A DNA stretch of 7,452 nt from Sphingomonadales bacterium (GTDB lineage: Bacteria > Pseudomonadota > Alphaproteobacteria > Sphingomonadales > Sphingomonadaceae): assembly GCA_017304125.1 (NCBI GenBank), contig JAFKLV010000073.1, positions 1 to 7,452 of the forward strand. The letters are read 5' to 3'. The notes under the pieces were generated by a model. The model saw only the letters and a program-made list of their open reading frames with translations, searched no databases and was not told where the DNA came from. Of the stretch, positions 5,706-7,452 are shown one piece after another (the stretch's first letter is position 1; each line of letters starts with the position of its first letter). A program made the translations under genes and the position numbers.

Positions 5706-6097
5706 GCGCGCGCGAACTGGCGCAGGCGGCGGTGGTCGCGGCGTTGCGCGCGGCGCTGGGCGATGCGGCGGCGGTGTTCGACGCGCCACCGGTGCGCGCC
5801 GCGCTGCCGCATGGCGTGGTCGAGCAGCCCGAGCTGGTCGACTGGAGCAGCAAGGACTGGCGCGGGCGCGAGGGGCGGATCGTCGTCGCGGCCTATGACG
5901 GCGGCGAGCGGCCGGTGCGGCTGCGCGCGCTGGCGGCGGTGATCGAGGATGTGGTGGAGGCGGTGCCGGCGGTGCTGGGCGACGGGTGGCGGGTGGCGAA
6001 CCTGCGCTTCGTGCGCAGCCGCGTCGCGCGTGCCGCCGGCGATCGCTGGGTGGCGACGAGCGAGTTCGTCGTGCGCCTCTATCGGGAGAGCGAATGA
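5702..6097 (+). CDS. Tail terminator / completion protein, DUF3168 family (GTA gp8)
   Basis: This 131-residue protein would form the ring that ends tail-tube growth and joins it to the neck. DUF3168-type features are visible: an N-terminal helix (ELAQAAVVAALRAALGDA, 5-22), HGVVEQPELVDWSSKDWRG (37-55), a strand GREGRIVVAAYDGGERPVRL (55-74), a helix RLRALAAVIEDVVEAV (73-88), and the ending WRVANLRFVRSRVAR with DRWVATSEFVVRLYRE. The alternation of a 'D...GE/ERP' turn, a helix and two final strands is characteristic of GTA gp8-like proteins. It is coupled by 4-base overlaps on both sides (5702-5705 and 6094-6097). Confidence 0.92.
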   Translation: MSARELAQAAVVAALRAALGDAAAVFDAPPVRAALPHGVVEQPELVDWSSKDWRGREGRIVVAAYDGGERPVRLRALAAVIEDVVEAVPAVLGDGWRVANLRFVRSRVARAAGDRWVATSEFVVRLYRESE

Positions 6098-6495
6098 TGG
6101 CGGTGGAGAAGGGAAGCGCGTTTCTGCTCAAGATCGGCGGCGAAAGCGGCTGGCAGACGGTGGCGGGGATGCGCACGACGCAGATGAGCGTCAACGGCGA
6201 TGCGGTGGCGATCACCCACAAGGGATCCGGCGGGTGGCGCGAATTGCTGTCGGGCGCGGGGGTGCGCAGCGTCAGCGTGGCGGCGGCGGGGGTGTTCACC
6301 GGATCGGCGGCGGAAGCGCGGATCAAGGCCAATGCGCTCGCCGGGACGCTCGACGATTATCGCCTGACGTTCGAGGGCGGCGAGACGATGACCGGCAGGT
6401 TCCTTGTCGTCCGGCTCGATTATGCCGGAGATTTCAACGGTGAGCGCTCTTATTCGCTGGGCCTTGAAAGCTCCGGCGCGGTGGCGGCGGCGTGA
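6094..6495 (+). CDS. Major tail (tube) protein, TP901-1 family (GTA gp9)
   Basis: This 133-residue protein would polymerise into the tail tube. It begins MMAVEKGSAFLLKIGG and contains the family's typical blocks: TVAGMRTTQMSVNGDAVAIT (22-41), the conserved GGWRELLSGAGVRSVSVAAA (46-65), GVFTGSAAEARIKANAL, and the terminal strands YRLTFEGGETMTGRFLV and LDYAGDFNGERSYSLGLESS. The start is either ATG 6094, overlapping the DUF3168 stop (ATGA), or the next ATG at 6097 (TGATG); they differ by one Met. It is shorter than phage TP901-1's own tail protein but normal in plan for GTA gp9. Its stop overlaps the following GTG (6492-6495). Confidence 0.93.
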   Translation: MMAVEKGSAFLLKIGGESGWQTVAGMRTTQMSVNGDAVAITHKGSGGWRELLSGAGVRSVSVAAAGVFTGSAAEARIKANALAGTLDDYRLTFEGGETMTGRFLVVRLDYAGDFNGERSYSLGLESSGAVAAA

Positions 6496-6806
6496 GCGCG
6501 GCGGCCAATCCGGTGCGCGGTGAGGCGGTGATCCGGGTGGCCGGCGAGCTGCTGGTGCTGCGCCCGAGCTTCGCCGCGCTGGTCGCCGCCGAGGAGGAAT
6601 TGGGGCCGCTGTTCGCGCTGGTCGGGCGCGCCGCGTCGGGCGGGCTGGGGCTGGGCGAGATGGTCGCTCTGTTCTGGCATTGCCTTGACGCGCGGCCCGA
6701 GGGGCTGACGCGCGAACGGCTCGGCGAGGCGGTGGCGGCGGGCGGGATTGCCGCGGCGACCCCGGCGCTGCGCGTGCTGCTCGGGCAGATATTGGCGGGG
6801 CGGTGA
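6492..6806 (+). CDS. Tail assembly chaperone, GTA gp10 family
   Basis: The protein has 104 residues and a GTG start overlapping the tail-protein stop (GTGA). Proteins of this GTA-specific family (Phage_TAC type) are thought to act as chaperones that coat the tape measure during tail assembly. Evidence is the short N-terminal beta pair (NPVRGEAVIRVAGELLVLRP, 6-25), FAALVAAEEELGPLFALVGRA (27-47), then LGEMVALFWHCLDARPEGLT (54-73) and GEAVAAGGIAAATPALRVLL (78-97), the typical L..E...G.L..L..R and gp10-like C-terminal half. The stop overlaps the start of the second chaperone by a GTGA tetramer. No convincing slippery heptamer was found near the junction, so re-initiation rather than frameshifting is the likely mode. 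Confidence 0.9.
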   Translation: MSAAANPVRGEAVIRVAGELLVLRPSFAALVAAEEELGPLFALVGRAASGGLGLGEMVALFWHCLDARPEGLTRERLGEAVAAGGIAAATPALRVLLGQILAGR

Positions 6807-7144
6807 GCGGGGACGGTCCTCGCTGCTCCCCTCCCTTGAACAAGGGAGGGGCTGGGGGTGGGTTGGCCGGCGAGGGAGCGGATCGGTGCCCCCCATACCA
6901 ACCCACCCCCGACCCCTCCCTTGTTCAAGGGAGGGGGGATGATGCGGCGTTGTTCGCCGATCGTGCCGCGCGGCTGGCGGGGCTGGCGGGGGTGATGTTC
7001 GGCTGGGCGCCCGATGCCTTTTGGCGCGCGACCCCGGCGGAGCTGGCGGCGCTGGTTGGTGCGTGTCTGGGCGACGGCGCGGATGCGGTGCCGCCCGATG
7101 CGGCGACGATCGCGCGATTGAGGGAGAGGCATCCCGATGGATGA
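6803..7144 (+). CDS. Second tail assembly chaperone (GTA gp10.1-like) with palindromic element inserted in frame at its 5' end
   Basis: GTG at 6803 overlaps the gp10-like stop (GTGA) and gives 113 residues. The conserved part is only the C-terminal ~60: FADRAARLAGLAGVMFGWAP (51-70) then DAFWRATPAELAALV (71-85), the pattern of the small TAC family whose members begin close to that first block. Residues 9-45 are encoded by a large inverted repeat (6828-6936) and read as low-complexity Pro/Gly-rich sequence such as SPPLNKGGAGGGLAG, unlike a chaperone. Either the gene is translated through the element as an N-terminal extension, or initiation moved to TTG at 6950, 11 bases after the purine run GGGAGGGGGG that ends the element. 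No stop occurs in this frame, so the gene seems to have survived the insertion. It ends by overlapping the tape-measure start (7137-7144). Confidence 0.85.
   Translation: MSGDGPRCSPPLNKGGAGGGLAGEGADRCPPYQPTPDPSLVQGRGDDAALFADRAARLAGLAGVMFGWAPDAFWRATPAELAALVGACLGDGADAVPPDAATIARLRERHPDG
6828..6936 (+). repeat. Composite palindromic repeat (REP/BIME-like pair) inside the chaperone gene
   Basis: The left arm (6828-6866) and right arm (6898-6936), each 39 bases, are inverse complements except for two adjacent bases (CT against TC inside the arm). They are separated by 31 bases. Each arm itself opens or closes with a near-perfect palindrome: CCCCTCCCTTG, two bases, CAAGGGAGGGG. The unit is thus a palindrome pair in inverted orientation, like bacterial interspersed mosaic elements, not a transposon with a coding region. 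Frames 1 and 2 of the plus strand are open across it, while the third is closed by a TGA at 6837. The type of repeat is commonly intergenic; being in a gene is unusual. Confidence 0.9.
6929..6938 (+). promoter_or_regulatory. Purine run at the end of the palindromic element, possible ribosome binding site
   Basis: GGGAGGGGGG lies 11 bases before an in-frame TTG at 6950 that precedes FADRAARLAG. It contains a Shine-Dalgarno-like GGAGG-type core contributed mainly by the repeat. If used, the chaperone would start at residue 50 of the long form. TTG and the wide spacing make it a weak alternative to the GTG at 6803. Confidence 0.3.
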
Positions 7145-7452
7145 GGAAATCGAGCGGCTGGTGGTCAATGTCCGCGCCGATACGACGGGCTTTGCGCGCG
7201 ACGTGGCGGTGATGCGCGGCGAGCTGGAAGGGCCGCTGGCCGGCGGCGCGGATCGCGCCGGGCGGGCGATCGAACGCACGCTGCTGCGCGCGGTGCAGAG
7301 CGGCAAATTGGGGTTCGAGGACCTCAAGCGCGTGGCCTTGGCGGTGATGGCCGAAATCGCCGCCTCGGCGATCCGCAGCGGGCTGCAGCAGATCCTGGGC
7401 AAGAGCGGGGAGGGCGGCGGCGGGGGTGGCGTGCTCGGCGCGCTGGTCAGCC
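7137..7452 (+). CDS. Tail tape measure protein, N-terminal part (GTA gp11-like), truncated by window end
   Basis: ATG at 7137 opens a frame that continues past the last base; 105 residues are visible. AGGGAGAGG (7121-7129) 7 bases upstream is a good ribosome binding site, and the start overlaps the chaperone stop by eight bases. The sequence opens MDEEIERLVVNVRADTTGFA, then RDVAVMRGELEGPLAGGADR, RAGRAIERTLLRAV, LGFEDLKRVALAVMAEIAAS, AIRSGLQQIL and a glycine run (GEGGGGGGVLGALVS). The V.VRADT.GFA.D...M...L...L start and the helical, glycine-punctuated continuation are typical of GTA-type tape measure proteins, which set tail length inside the tube. Its place after the two chaperones agrees. 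Confidence 0.88.
   Translation, partial: MDEEIERLVVNVRADTTGFARDVAVMRGELEGPLAGGADRAGRAIERTLLRAVQSGKLGFEDLKRVALAVMAEIAASAIRSGLQQILGKSGEGGGGGGVLGALVS

Noticed and set aside
5427..6332. Minus-strand open frame of 301 codons across the neck and tail genes
   Set aside because: It spans four coupled plus-strand genes with recognisable products; the predicted protein is Arg/Pro/Ala repetitive, as expected from antisense of GC-rich codons.
6770..6806. Programmed -1 frameshift joining the two chaperones, as in lambda G/GT
   Set aside because: The second gene is in the -1 frame relative to the first, but I saw no convincing X-XXY-YYZ slippery heptamer near the junction, and a GTGA stop/start overlap is present.
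6828..6936. CRISPR array or transposon terminal inverted repeats
   Set aside because: There are only two arms, in inverted not direct orientation, with a single 31-base spacer and no transposase-sized interior, so a palindromic repeat pair fits better.

Overview
The window is a high-GC, all-plus-strand head and tail morphogenesis operon of a tailed-phage-like particle. The gene order (portal, small membrane protein, prohead protease, HK97-fold capsid, head-tail connector, short connector protein, DUF3168 tail terminator, TP901-1-type major tail protein, two tail assembly chaperones, tape measure) matches orfg3 to orfg11 of the Rhodobacter capsulatus gene transfer agent (RcGTA). Residue patterns and the very GC-rich codon use point to an alphaproteobacterium, most likely a sphingomonad. 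No integrase, repressor or lysis gene is visible. A domesticated GTA or a GTA-like prophage are both possible, with GTA favoured by the gene set.

Layout. Positions 2-1708 hold the 3' part of a large gene of unknown function, visibly less GC-rich than the rest, ending in an Ig-like beta domain. A 99-base gap with two strong GC hairpins follows. From the portal start (1808) to the window end, genes are packed head to tail, mostly with 4-base ATGA/GTGA or TGATG overlaps. Only three gaps interrupt this packing: before the capsid (56 bases), before the spike-base gene (14 bases) and before the connector (111 bases). The two larger ones each contain a hairpin. The tape-measure gene runs off the right end.

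How the genes work together. The portal forms the head vertex, the capsid protein builds the shell and the U35-type protease matures it. An 88-residue protein resembling the RcGTA head-spike base (Rcc01079 family) would decorate the head. The connector, short connector and DUF3168 proteins join head to tail; the TP901-1-type protein makes the tube around the tape measure, assisted by the two chaperones.

Most unusual points: (1) a two-armed palindromic element lies inside the 5' end of the second chaperone gene, in frame, adding about 45 residues ahead of the conserved domain; (2) a related hairpin sits in the 111-base gap; (3) a spike-base gene is built into the head operon; (4) the capsid protein seems to lack most of the N-terminal scaffolding (delta) domain although the protease looks intact; (5) a large, compositionally distinct gene occupies the place directly upstream of the portal where terminase is usually found. 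No RNA genes, CRISPR arrays, insertion sequences or integration sites were recognised.
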